In this document: positions 25,620 through 33,928 of the stretch, one piece after another
Layout: the number at the start of each line of letters is the position of its first letter
Numbering within the stretch: position 1 is the first letter of the stretch
Source of the DNA: an uncultured Ignavibacterium sp.
Lineage (GTDB): Bacteria; Bacteroidota; Ignavibacteria; Ignavibacteriales; Ignavibacteriaceae
Direction: 5' to 3'
Length of the DNA stretch: 35,186 nucleotides
NCBI GenBank assembly: GCA_937934185.1
Contig: CALHAB010000210.1
Coordinates: forward strand, 1-35,186
Position numbers and translations under genes: made by a program
Notes under the pieces: generated by a model
Told to the model about the DNA's origin: nothing
Database searches by the model: none
Seen by the model: the letters and a program-made list of their open reading frames with translations, nothing else

Positions 25620-26249
25620 TTAATTCAACCCTTTCACTGCAATTCCTTCATACATATAACCGACAATTTTTGGATCACGCTTCATATAATAATTTTTAAT
25701 TTCGGTTATGTGTAATCCGGAAGTGGTGATGAGTGAAGAAATATTCCTGTTAAGATTGCAGCCATCTGCCCAGGTTTTTTGAATTGGATTTAAAATGTGC
25801 TGAAGCTTTTGAACAAAGGTTTTATCTGCAAGTCCGTGCTCAAGAAAATAATATTTTCCGGAGGGTTTTAAAACTCTGTAAATTTCTTTAAGTGCGGATT
25901 CAACATTTTTTATGCTGCAAAGTGTATAGGTTGATACTACTGCTTCAACACTGTTATCATCAAAGGGTAATATTTCGGAGCTTTGATGTATTATCTCAAC
26001 TTTGATTTTGCTATCCTGAAATTTTTTCTCTGCCTGCTTCAACATCCCTTCATTGGCGTCAATGCCGATGATGTGTTTTACATTATCAGGATAGAATTTA
26101 AGATTTATTGCCGTACCAAAACCAATCTCAACAACTTTACTCTCGGTAATTCTGCTTAACAGACTTTTTCTTCCCTGATTAATTTGTTCTGAATCCATTG
26201 AGAAGTCATAAAAAAATGGAATTATAACTTTGGAATAAAAACCCTTCAT
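25620..26249 (-). CDS. Class I SAM-dependent methyltransferase
   Basis: A 209-residue soluble enzyme. Motif I is V-V-E-I-G-F-G-T-A (39-47), the acidic residue at the end of beta2 is in G-I-D-A-N-E, and motif V-like L-P-F-D-D-N-S-V-E-A-V-V-S-T follows, then V-L-K-P-S-G-K-Y-Y-F-L-E-H-G. The E-H-G-L and N-P-I-Q-K-x-W-A-D-G-C-N-L-N-R pattern resembles the group annotated as UbiE/Coq5-like or phosphatidylethanolamine N-methyltransferase-like proteins. The substrate is unknown. It overlaps the thioesterase gene by 4 nt (ATGA) and precedes the AEC permease by 2 nt, so these are one transcript. Confidence 0.88.
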   Translation of the reverse strand: MKGFYSKVIIPFFYDFSMDSEQINQGRKSLLSRITESKVVEIGFGTAINLKFYPDNVKHIIGIDANEGMLKQAEKKFQDSKIKVEIIHQSSEILPFDDNSVEAVVSTYTLCSIKNVESALKEIYRVLKPSGKYYFLEHGLADKTFVQKLQHILNPIQKTWADGCNLNRNISSLITTSGLHITEIKNYYMKRDPKIVGYMYEGIAVKGLN

Positions 26250-26683
26250 TCTGCTTTCAAGTTTTCAATCAGTTTAACAAACTTTTCAGGAATTGAAGTT
26301 AGTTTATTTTTCTTATAATCAAAGAATGCGATTCCTGTTTTACCAATTGCAATAATATTTCCTTTAGTCTTATTGATAGCACGATAATAAAAATCACAAC
26401 TGACTTTATGAAAATCATCAACAGTAAGTTCTACAATTAAAATGTCTCCGTAGTATCCTTGCGATTTATACTGAATCGCAGAGTCAGTCATTATAATGCT
26501 GCTTCCTTCAATATCAATTTCGGAGTAACCAAATTGTTTCAGGAATCTTATTCTTGCTTCCTGGAATATTGAGAGAACAGAATCATTCCCAAGATGTCCG
26601 CCGTAATTTATATCTGAGATTCGTAATGGAATTTCAGTTGAGTAGATGAATTTTTTCGGTAAGTTAATTTCAATTCTTGGCAT
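26246..26683 (-). CDS. Hotdog-fold acyl-CoA thioesterase (4HBT family)
   Basis: A 145-residue single hotdog domain. The motif R-I-S-D-I-N-Y-G-G-H-L-G-N (21-33) matches the R-x-x-D-x-x-x-x-G-H-x-x-N active-site pattern of 4HBT/FadM-like thioesterases; F-Q-E-A-R-I-R-F-L follows on the central helix. Such enzymes hydrolyse acyl-CoA or acyl-ACP thioesters. N is retained at the end of the motif but one usual Asn is Gly. It lies 12 nt after the cyclase gene and overlaps the methyltransferase gene by 4 nt. Confidence 0.85.
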   Translation of the reverse strand: MPRIEINLPKKFIYSTEIPLRISDINYGGHLGNDSVLSIFQEARIRFLKQFGYSEIDIEGSSIIMTDSAIQYKSQGYYGDILIVELTVDDFHKVSCDFYYRAINKTKGNIIAIGKTGIAFFDYKKNKLTSIPEKFVKLIENLKAE

Positions 26684-26695
26684 AGCAGGATTTAA

Positions 26696-28036
26696 CTATA
26701 TTATTTGATAAACTTCAATTGGTTCTGTCTGACCTTTTATTTTAACCTGAATATGTCTGATTGGTTTGAATCCATCAAGATTTATTCTTTCATAAACTGA
26801 TTTGGAAATCAGAAGTTCAGAGTTCAGTTCTTTATTTAATTGTTCTAATCTTGCAGCAACAATTACCGCTCTGCCTGTAACAGAATATTGTTTACGGTTT
26901 TCTGCACCAACATTACCTGTTACAATTTCACCGGCATTCAAACCAATACCAATTTTTGTAGGAGGAATATCTCCGTTCTCATTCTTTTCTCTGATTGTTT
27001 TATGAATCTCAATTGCGGCATTTACGGCAAGCTGACAATCATTATCGTGTTCAATAGGTGCACCAAAGATAGCCATAAATCCATCGCCCATAATCTGGGT
27101 AACGATACCTTTATGCTTGTTTACAATTTCGATCAGTGGTGCGAATACTTTATTCTGATATTCAATGATCTCTTCAGGAGATTTATTCTCGGCGAACAAC
27201 GAAAAATTTCTAATGTCAAGAAACATAATACAGGCAAATCTGATGCGACTTACAATTTCTGTCCGGTTATTAAGAATATCTTCAACAATTTCTTTAGAAA
27301 CCATCTGACCAAAGATATGTTCGATTTTATTTCTTTCTTCTCTTGTCTCAATATACCTAAGCAAAATTTTCTTAACCTGATTTGTAACCATTCCCGCAAT
27401 AAGTCCGCTTAGAGCAAGCAGAACGGCTTTTCCTAAATACATTGGGAAAAATGATAAAACAGGCGAAATGTTAATTGTATCAGAAGTATCTAATAAAATC
27501 ATCGAAAGAATTGTAAACTCAATTGCAGCAGTTAAACCGCTGAATATACTGAGATGGGCATCGAGTTCAAGAGCTGAAAGAAAAATTATTATAAAGTAAA
27601 TTGATGAAATTGGTGTAAGTAATGGATAAACAGAGGGAATGAAAAATGAATAACTGTATAGAACAATAGTTGGTATGCTTATTTCCAGAAAAATATTTGC
27701 ATATCTGAAAAAGTTAAACCATCCGAAGCCAAATCGTGTCCAGTGTTTTATTACTTTATTTAAGATTATTGTTCTTAACAAAAGAAATAAAATCATTCCG
27801 GCAGTTATTAGAAAAACAAATGTGCTGCTATATGTTGGTCTGAATTCCTCGCTGTAAACAAGTCCGATTATAACTATAACAATAAGCATTACTGTTAACA
27901 CAAATGCAAGAATCTTGGCGCGCAACTTTTCGCTGCTTACAAGCTCCTGAATTAAAAATTCATCTGGGAATTTTTTATCAATTCCCAGTTTTCCCAATAG
28001 TCTGTTTAACAATAAATCTTTATATGAAGAAGCCAT
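26696..28036 (-). CDS. Membrane class III adenylate/guanylate cyclase with substituted substrate residues
   Basis: A 446-residue protein. Six TM helices (about 41-62, 71-93, 112-130, 136-156, 164-182, 197-218) are followed by a helical linker and a class III cyclase domain (about 263-446). The metal-binding aspartates are D274 (F-L-D-I-R-N-F) and D318 (M-G-D-G-F), and the transition-state Arg is R396 (V-A-A-R-L-E). The residue that is normally the substrate-specifying Lys is Gln (Q314), the Asp/Thr position is Ser (S385, Y-S-V-T-G-R), and the usual Asn in G-x-A-V-N is Ile (I392). It therefore keeps the fold and metal site but not the standard purine-recognition set; it may use another nucleotide, need a partner, or be weakly active. 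It sits 5 nt after the ABC-2 permease gene. Confidence 0.87.
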   Translation of the reverse strand: MASSYKDLLLNRLLGKLGIDKKFPDEFLIQELVSSEKLRAKILAFVLTVMLIVIVIIGLVYSEEFRPTYSSTFVFLITAGMILFLLLRTIILNKVIKHWTRFGFGWFNFFRYANIFLEISIPTIVLYSYSFFIPSVYPLLTPISSIYFIIIFLSALELDAHLSIFSGLTAAIEFTILSMILLDTSDTINISPVLSFFPMYLGKAVLLALSGLIAGMVTNQVKKILLRYIETREERNKIEHIFGQMVSKEIVEDILNNRTEIVSRIRFACIMFLDIRNFSLFAENKSPEEIIEYQNKVFAPLIEIVNKHKGIVTQIMGDGFMAIFGAPIEHDNDCQLAVNAAIEIHKTIREKNENGDIPPTKIGIGLNAGEIVTGNVGAENRKQYSVTGRAVIVAARLEQLNKELNSELLISKSVYERINLDGFKPIRHIQVKIKGQTEPIEVYQII

Positions 28037-28041
28037 CTCTG

Positions 28042-29172
28042 TTAATCTAATCTTCTTTGAAATCTGAGTGAACTTAAAACAAGAATAAATATTCCCATTA
28101 CCAAAAGTACAAGATCATTTACCCAAAGATCATAAAAACCTAACCCCTTTGAAATTACTCCGCGAATTATATTTATAAAATATTTTAGAGGAATTATATA
28201 CGAAATATACTGAATTATTCTAGGCATATTTTCAATCGGGAAAGCAAAGCCGGAAAGAAAAACCATTGGCATCATTACAGCAAATACAGCAATCATCATT
28301 GCCTGTTGCTGCGTTTTTGAAATTGTTGAAACAAATAATCCAAGACCCAGAGTAGAAAGAATATATAAAAAAGCTGAAAGGAACAGAAAAAAGATATCAC
28401 CTTTAACAGGAATGTTGAAGATAACCCGCATTGCAGTTAAGACAATTGTAATCGAGACAAATCCCAACAAAATAAAAGGTACGAGTTTACCAATAATTAT
28501 CTGATAAGGTTTTAAAGGGGTAACAATCAACTGCTCCATTGTCCCGATTTCTTTTTCTTTAACAACTGCAAGTGAAGTCAGTAATAAAGTAACAATGCTT
28601 AATAACAGCCCAACGATACCTGGAACCATATAGTTTCTTGTTTTCAGAGTGGGATTATACCAGATTCTTATTTCAGGTGTAATATTTCCAATTGGTACAA
28701 ATATTTTCCCAGTCCGCTGCATCATTTCGAAGGATATGTTTCTGGCAAATTGCAAAATTATTTGTTGCAAATATCCTGCAGCAATAGATGCCGTGTTGCC
28801 GTCAGCTGCATCAAATATTGCCTGAAGTTTAGCTGTTTGTTTTCGATTCAGATTCTTTTCAAAATCATTCGGAATAACTATTGCAACAATTGCCTTATTG
28901 TAGTCAAGTTGTTTTATTACTGACTTATAATCATTCACATACTCCTGAATCACAAAATAACCCGAAGAAGTTAAATCATTTACAAGTTTTCTTGATGTTG
29001 AGGTTTTATCCTGATCATATACAACAAGTCTTATATTTTCTATATCGAGATTAGCTGCATAACCCAGAAATATTAGTTGGACAACAGGAGCAATAAGAAT
29101 AATCCCGAACATTTTGGGATCTCTTTTGAACTGAAGAAATTCCTTCTTTATAAAATTTAAGATTGATTTCAT
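28042..29172 (-). CDS. ABC-2 type permease (second, YhhJ/YbhR-like)
   Basis: A 376-residue inner-membrane permease: one N-terminal TM (about 20-40), a large periplasmic domain (about 45-180), then five TM helices, the architecture of YbhS/YbhR-type ABC-2 exporters. Typical motifs are K-K-E-F-L-Q-F-K-R-D-P at the N terminus, N-P-x-L-K-T-R-N-Y-M-V-P-G-I-V-G (about 178-193), V-K-E-K-E-I-G-T-M-E-Q-L-I-V-T-P-L (about 209-225), and F-L-S-G-F-A-F-P-I-E-N-M-P. It overlaps the preceding permease gene by 4 nt. The two permeases presumably form a heterodimer served by the two ATPases encoded upstream. Confidence 0.93.
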   Translation of the reverse strand: MKSILNFIKKEFLQFKRDPKMFGIILIAPVVQLIFLGYAANLDIENIRLVVYDQDKTSTSRKLVNDLTSSGYFVIQEYVNDYKSVIKQLDYNKAIVAIVIPNDFEKNLNRKQTAKLQAIFDAADGNTASIAAGYLQQIILQFARNISFEMMQRTGKIFVPIGNITPEIRIWYNPTLKTRNYMVPGIVGLLLSIVTLLLTSLAVVKEKEIGTMEQLIVTPLKPYQIIIGKLVPFILLGFVSITIVLTAMRVIFNIPVKGDIFFLFLSAFLYILSTLGLGLFVSTISKTQQQAMMIAVFAVMMPMVFLSGFAFPIENMPRIIQYISYIIPLKYFINIIRGVISKGLGFYDLWVNDLVLLVMGIFILVLSSLRFQRRLD

Positions 29173-30341
29173 AACGACTTTAACTTCTTTTTGCTGCTTA
29201 TTATACTAAGGGTTATAAATATCAAAGCGAATATCATTAAGTAAACTATTTGCATAAAAAATGATTCGATGCCAACTCCTTTAAGAATAATGTTACGAAG
29301 AATTACTATAAAAAATTTTGCCGGTGTTATGTTCGTAAGAATTTGAACTGCTAAAGGCATATTGTCAATGGGGAAAATAAATCCGGATAGAATAAAAGAT
29401 GGCAAAAGCGAACTAAATGTTCCTAATGTGAATGCAATTTGTTGTGAGTCTGAAATAACCGAAATGAAAATACCCAAACTTGCCGATGCGAACAAAAACA
29501 AAAGAGTTGTAAAGAACAATTCTGCAAAACTTCCTTTCACTTCAACATCGAATAAAATATAACTTGCGATGAGTATAAACCCGGCGTTAATAAAAGCGAT
29601 TACCAGATAGGGAATAATTTTCCCAATCAAAAGTTCAAAAGAATTTAATTGCGAAACATTTAACTGTTCCTGTGTTCCTCTTTCTTTTTCACGAACAAGA
29701 GTAAGTGAAATTGAAATAACTGATGTAATTAATAATATCATTGAAATTAATCCCGGCACCAAAAACCTTGTCGTTTGAAGCGATGGATTATACCAGAATA
29801 TCGGTTCTACATCAATCGGTTGATATGATTTAGCCCCTAATCTGGCATATGCATTCTGAGAAATATTGTTACTCATATCAACAGTAGCCATTGATACATA
29901 GTTTTTAATTATAGAAGCAGTGTTTCCATCAACTCCATCTATCAGGAACTGCAGTGTTACATTCTGTCGTGAAAAAATTTTTCTGGAAAAATCTTTCGGA
30001 ATTACCAAAACACATTGAGCAGATTTTTCATCAAGTGTTTTGTCTGATTCATTAATACTGTTAAGATATGCCACAATATCAAAATATTCTGAATTCTTTA
30101 ATGAGTTAATAAGTTCACGACTCAAATCAGATTTTTCCTGATCATATACAGCTAATTTTATATGCCTGACATCAAAGTTTATAGCATAACCAAAAATCAC
30201 TAATAGGAAAACCGGAAAGAAGAATATTACAAAAAGCAATCTGTAATCACGCTTGAGTTGTCTTACCTCCTTCTTTGAAACTGCAAAGATTAAAGACAGA
30301 GAGTTTAATATGTTCGTGTAAAAATTTTTTCCGGATTTCAT
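29169..30341 (-). CDS. ABC-2 type permease (first)
   Basis: A 390-residue permease with the same architecture as its neighbour: N-terminal TM at about 32-52, periplasmic domain, five C-terminal TM helices. Motifs are K-K-E-V-R-Q-L-K-R-D-Y, N-P-S-L-Q-T-T-R-F-L-V-P-G-L, V-R-E-K-E-R-G-T-Q-E-Q-L-N-V-S-Q-L and F-I-L-S-G-F-I-F-P-I-D-N-M-P. The two permeases are clear paralogs and probably arose by duplication. It overlaps the second ATPase gene and the other permease gene by 4 nt each. Exporters of this group move drugs or other hydrophobic compounds; the substrate is unknown. Confidence 0.93.
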   Translation of the reverse strand: MKSGKNFYTNILNSLSLIFAVSKKEVRQLKRDYRLLFVIFFFPVFLLVIFGYAINFDVRHIKLAVYDQEKSDLSRELINSLKNSEYFDIVAYLNSINESDKTLDEKSAQCVLVIPKDFSRKIFSRQNVTLQFLIDGVDGNTASIIKNYVSMATVDMSNNISQNAYARLGAKSYQPIDVEPIFWYNPSLQTTRFLVPGLISMILLITSVISISLTLVREKERGTQEQLNVSQLNSFELLIGKIIPYLVIAFINAGFILIASYILFDVEVKGSFAELFFTTLLFLFASASLGIFISVISDSQQIAFTLGTFSSLLPSFILSGFIFPIDNMPLAVQILTNITPAKFFIVILRNIILKGVGIESFFMQIVYLMIFALIFITLSIISSKKKLKSL

Positions 30342-31258
30342 TTCTTATCAACCAGATGAATAAATACATCTTCAAGTGTCGGCATTACTTCATTGATTCG
30401 GAAAACATTTATTGATTGTTCAGCCAGAATATTTTTAATCTGATCATCACTTTTGAAATTATCATTTACAGTCAGATGAATAGTATTTCCGAAAATATTC
30501 GACTCATCAACAAAAATTTGATTTTCAAGAATGCTTATTGCATCACCAATTCTTTCGCATTCAATTTCAAGAATTTTGGAAGTAATATATCTCGATTTCA
30601 GCTCTTTTGGATTGCCTTGAGCAATAAGTTTTCCAGAATCAATCAGAATTATATTATTACAATATTCAGCTTCTTCAAGATAATGAGTCGTCACAACAAC
30701 AGTAGTTCCATAATCTGAAAGCGAATTAATTAACTCCCAGAAATTCCTGCGTGCAATTGGATCAACACCGCTTGTTGGTTCATCGAGGAAAACGATTTCG
30801 GGTCTGTGGATTACTGCTGTGCCCAGTGCTAGTCTCTGCTTAATTCCACCGGGTAGTGTTGAAGTAAGGAAATTTTCTCTTCCTTTAAGATCAGCAATTG
30901 TTAAGATCCATTTTTTCCTTTCTTCCAGAATAGTTCTTTCAATTCCATAAACTCCGGCAAAGAAATTAATATTTTCTTCGACTGTTAAATCATTATAAAG
31001 AGAAAATTTCTGAGACATATAACCAATTCTTTGCTTAACTTTTTCAGGCTGATTCATCACGCTGAATCCACCTACAATAGCATCTCCGGAAGTTGGTTTC
31101 AGTATTCCGCAAAGCATTCTGATAGTTGTTGATTTGCCTGCGCCATTTGCACCAAGAAATCCGAATACTTCGCCTTTCTTAACAGTAAAGGAAATATCAT
31201 TTACCGAAATAAAGTCTCCGAATTTTTTCGTAAGGTTTTTTACTTCTATACTGTTCAT
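30338..31258 (-). CDS. ABC transporter ATPase (second; LPGG signature)
   Basis: A 306-residue ATPase. Walker A is G-A-N-G-A-G-K-S (36-43), Q-loop S-Q-K-F-S-L-Y, signature L-P-G-G-I-K-Q-R (135-142), Walker B I-V-F-L-D-E-P (D159, E160) and an intact H-loop T-T-H-Y-L-E-E-A-E (H192). The signature Ser is replaced by Pro (P136). The C-terminal 80 residues form the usual DrrA-like extension. It overlaps its neighbours by 4 nt on both sides. Paired with the first ATPase it would supply the working Walker/H-loop half of one composite site. Confidence 0.95.
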   Translation of the reverse strand: MNSIEVKNLTKKFGDFISVNDISFTVKKGEVFGFLGANGAGKSTTIRMLCGILKPTSGDAIVGGFSVMNQPEKVKQRIGYMSQKFSLYNDLTVEENINFFAGVYGIERTILEERKKWILTIADLKGRENFLTSTLPGGIKQRLALGTAVIHRPEIVFLDEPTSGVDPIARRNFWELINSLSDYGTTVVVTTHYLEEAEYCNNIILIDSGKLIAQGNPKELKSRYITSKILEIECERIGDAISILENQIFVDESNIFGNTIHLTVNDNFKSDDQIKNILAEQSINVFRINEVMPTLEDVFIHLVDKK

Positions 31259-32163
31259 TTATTGATAAGATGAATAAAAACATTTTCAAGTGAAAGATTA
31301 ACTATGCGGTAACTTAAAAGATCAATGCCTTCCATATTAAGAATCTGATTGACTTTTTTTATTACCTGCTCAGGTGAGTTGGCAATTATATTCAATCTGT
31401 CTCCGAATATCTGAATTTCATACTCAGATATAGATTTCAAAACTTTATAAGATGACTTGATATCATTTGTAATAATTTCAATTGATTTTTTACCAACAGA
31501 GTTTTTAATTCTTTCTGGCGTATCAAGCCCAATAATTTCTCCGCGATGCATTAACGCTACACGGTTACATCGCTCTGCTTCATCAAGATATGGTGTTGTC
31601 ATAAAAATCGTGATTCCTTCTTTCAGAAGTGATGAAAGAATTTTCCAGAAATCTCTTCTTGAAACCGGATCAACACCCGTTGTTGGTTCATCGAGAAAAA
31701 GAATTTTGGGCTTATGAATTAAACTGCAGGCAAGTGCAAGCTTTTGTTTCATCCCGCCTGAAAGCTGATCTGCAAGTCTTTTGCGAAAGGGAGTTAATCG
31801 TGTGAATTGAAGTAATTCATCTCTTCTCGAATGAAAATCTCTCACCTGATGAATCTCAGCGAAGAACTCTATGTTTTCATCAACAGATAAATCGCTGTAT
31901 AAACTAAACTTCTGAGACAGATATCCGATTTCATTCTGTATTTCTTTTCTGTGTTCCAGAATATTTCTGCCAAAAATTTTTACTTCACCCTCGTCTGCAT
32001 TAGTTAAACCGCAGCAGATTCTTATTGTTGTAGTTTTACCTGCACCATCAGGACCAACCAATCCAAACAATTCGCCTTGACCAACACTTATAGAAATTCC
32101 ATTTACTGCAACAACTTCTTTATAAGACTTTTTTAGGTTATTTATTGAAATTACATTTTCCAT
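31255..32163 (-). CDS. ABC transporter ATPase (first; H-loop His replaced by Pro)
   Basis: A 302-residue ATPase. Walker A is G-P-D-G-A-G-K-T (37-44), signature L-S-G-G-M-K-Q-K (134-141), Walker B I-L-F-L-D-E-P (D158, E159). The H-loop reads M-T-T-P-Y-L-D-E-A-E, with Pro (P191) where catalytic ATPases have His. The same kind of change is known in the N-terminal half of fused ATPases such as YbhF/RbbA. It starts immediately before the end of the membrane-fusion gene (adjacent, no gap) and overlaps the second ATPase gene by 4 nt. Confidence 0.95.
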   Translation of the reverse strand: MENVISINNLKKSYKEVVAVNGISISVGQGELFGLVGPDGAGKTTTIRICCGLTNADEGEVKIFGRNILEHRKEIQNEIGYLSQKFSLYSDLSVDENIEFFAEIHQVRDFHSRRDELLQFTRLTPFRKRLADQLSGGMKQKLALACSLIHKPKILFLDEPTTGVDPVSRRDFWKILSSLLKEGITIFMTTPYLDEAERCNRVALMHRGEIIGLDTPERIKNSVGKKSIEIITNDIKSSYKVLKSISEYEIQIFGDRLNIIANSPEQVIKKVNQILNMEGIDLLSYRIVNLSLENVFIHLINK

Positions 32164-33138
32164 TTAATCTTGTATTTTTATAACAGCGTCTGCCGGAATT
32201 CCAGCTTTTAATTCAAAGTTCGGATTGTCGATTTTTACTTTTACAGCGAAGACAAGTTTTGTTCTTTCTTCTTTCGTTTGAATATTCTTAGGTGTAAACT
32301 CTGCTTCGGGAGAAATAAAAATAATTTTACCTTCAAATATTTTGTCCGGGAAGGCATCTACTTTAACATATGCAGGTTGTCCGAGTTTTATTTTAGGCAG
32401 ATCTTTTTCATTTACATAAACCATCAATTCAACCTGAGATAAGTCAGATACTTTTACAAGTGATGAGAGATTAGTAACAGTTTCTCCGGCTTCAACAAAT
32501 CTTTTAACTAAAGTTCCACTGATTGGAGAAATAACATAACAATCATTCAGATTCTTTTTAATCAAATCAAGATTGGCTTTTATTCGTTCTACATTTGCTT
32601 TTGCCTGTTTTAATTCTTCTGGTCGCGAGATGTTTTTTACTTTTGTATAGTTTTCTTTTGCTGAATTGTATTGTGCGAGAGCAAGTTCATATCTGGCAGC
32701 AGCATCTTCGAATTGTTTTTTGCTTACTGATCTTGATTGGAAGAGGTTTTCAAATCTTATTTTATCATTTTGTGCGGTTTGAAGATTAACTTCCGCTTGT
32801 TTGAGCAGCTGCTCAGCTTGTTGTACATCTTCCTTTCTTGCACCATTTCTTACCAGTTCGTATTGGGCTTCAGCGGACATTAATTGAGCTTCTGCTTCTC
32901 TTAATTTTATTCTGTAAGTAGTTGGATCAATGATTAATAATGTATCACCCGCCGAAACCTGGTCGCCTTCGTCTTTAAAGATTGAAATTATCTCTCCTGA
33001 TACTTTAGAAGAAACAATAACATTTACAGTTTCAATATTTCCTGTTACTTCGATTTGCTTTTGATCTTCTTTGCTTTTGCACCCAACGAGTGCAAAGAGT
33101 AAAAAAATTATCAGTGGCAGTGAATTACTTTTTTTCAT
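32164..33138 (-). CDS. HlyD-family membrane-fusion lipoprotein
   Basis: A 324-residue periplasmic adaptor. The N terminus is a lipoprotein signal with lipobox L-V-G-C (Cys about residue 20). A biotinyl-lipoyl half (G-E-I-I-S-I-F-K-D-E-G-D-Q-V, D-T-L-L-I-I-D) is followed by a long alpha-hairpin (about 78-195, A/E/Q-rich heptads), the second lipoyl half (V-I-S-P-I-S-G-T-L-V-K-R) and a beta-barrel domain. This is the YbhG/HlyD type that links an inner-membrane ABC-2 exporter to an outer-membrane channel. No TolC-like gene is in the window, so the channel must be encoded elsewhere. It overlaps tetR by 4 nt. Confidence 0.93.
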   Translation of the reverse strand: MKKSNSLPLIIFLLFALVGCKSKEDQKQIEVTGNIETVNVIVSSKVSGEIISIFKDEGDQVSAGDTLLIIDPTTYRIKLREAEAQLMSAEAQYELVRNGARKEDVQQAEQLLKQAEVNLQTAQNDKIRFENLFQSRSVSKKQFEDAAARYELALAQYNSAKENYTKVKNISRPEELKQAKANVERIKANLDLIKKNLNDCYVISPISGTLVKRFVEAGETVTNLSSLVKVSDLSQVELMVYVNEKDLPKIKLGQPAYVKVDAFPDKIFEGKIIFISPEAEFTPKNIQTKEERTKLVFAVKVKIDNPNFELKAGIPADAVIKIQD

Positions 33139-33770
33139 CTTATAACCTTTGTAAAAATTTTATCGAAAATCTTTTTGCCCTTGGGAGTTAAAATCCCGTT
33201 AAATAAAATTTCAAATGAATGTATAAATGCCTCTTTGTAGCTAAACTTCTGGTGATATAAAAAATCCGGATGAACAACAGAACGAATTGTATTTACGAAA
33301 ATGTGTATGATGAGTTCAATTGGTTTTTCAATAATTATTCCTTCAACCTGACCTTGTTTAATAATGCTGCCCAGTGCCGTGTAAGCTCTTTTGGTTCTGA
33401 AGTCGTCAATCTGTTTCCATAACAGCGGCGTATGAATTTGTAAATCCTTCAGCCACTTTTCAGAAAACTTAACTACAACGCCTGACATAACTTCAAACAA
33501 CTTGATAATTTTGGTGAGAGAGTCATCTTCTGAGTTAATAATTGTTTCAATCTTATTGTTCACTTCATTCATCATCTTCAAAGCAACCTCTTTAACAAGA
33601 TCATCTTTTGTTGAAAAAAACTTATATATAGTTTTTTTACTTATTCTTAATTCAGCAGCAATCTGATCAACAGTAACTAAATAAAAACCATCACGCAGGA
33701 ATTTTGAAGTACAATGCTGAATTATTTTTTCTCTTTCTGCCGGGTTATTGGTCTTTTCTTTTTTGGCCAT
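33135..33770 (-). CDS. TetR/AcrR family transcriptional regulator
   Basis: A 211-residue regulator from the ATG at 33770. The N-terminal helix-turn-helix is clear: I-I-Q-H-C-T-S-K-F-L-R-D-G-F-Y, then T-V-D-Q-I-A-A-E-L-R-I-S-K-K-T-I-Y-K-F-F and S-T-K-D-D-L-V (about 15-58). The C-terminal ligand domain is helical and unlike any named subgroup I know. An in-frame ATG at 33812 adds 14 residues, but it lies upstream of the candidate transcription start and inside the candidate operator's flank, so 33770 is preferred. It heads the exporter operon and probably represses it. Confidence 0.92.
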   Translation of the reverse strand: MAKKEKTNNPAEREKIIQHCTSKFLRDGFYLVTVDQIAAELRISKKTIYKFFSTKDDLVKEVALKMMNEVNNKIETIINSEDDSLTKIIKLFEVMSGVVVKFSEKWLKDLQIHTPLLWKQIDDFRTKRAYTALGSIIKQGQVEGIIIEKPIELIIHIFVNTIRSVVHPDFLYHQKFSYKEAFIHSFEILFNGILTPKGKKIFDKIFTKVIR

Positions 33771-33801
33771 TGGAAACTGTTTTCGTATTATTGGTTTCCA
33801 A
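33770..33801. promoter_or_regulatory. Candidate TetR operator palindrome
   Basis: TTGGAAAC (33770-33777) and GTTTCCAA (33794-33801) are perfect 8-bp arms with a 16-nt spacer. The right arm overlaps the candidate -7 element of the tetR promoter and the left arm touches the start codon, the usual position for autorepression. The long spacer is unusual for TetR operators. Confidence 0.42.
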
Positions 33802-33829
33802 ATTAAAGCCATTCTTCTTTAAAAACAAA
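33799..33829 (-). promoter_or_regulatory. Candidate promoter of the tetR-exporter operon
   Basis: On the minus strand TTTG (33829-33826), a 19-nt spacer and TTAATTTG (33806-33799), one base off TAnnTTTG. Transcription would start near 33792, downstream of the alternative ATG at 33812. Confidence 0.38.
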
Positions 33830-33874
33830 CTGAATAAATATCTGAAAAAGAGTAATCAGACCATCATCACTTGC

Positions 33875-33903
33875 TTGAAGCTTTGAAAAATTATTTCTAT
33901 AAT
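33875..33903 (+). promoter_or_regulatory. Sigma70-like promoter of the small secreted protein gene
   Basis: TTGAAG (33875-33880), a 17-nt spacer and a perfect TATAAT (33898-33903). The transcript would start near 33910, leaving a short leader with GAGGG before the ATG at 33929. Confidence 0.6.
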
Positions 33904-33928
33904 TGAAATGAATATTTATGAGGGTGCT

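Noticed and set aside
33908-33928. Earlier ATG for the small secreted protein
   Set aside because: It lies at the predicted transcription start; the ATG at 33929 follows GAGGG and begins a normal signal peptide.
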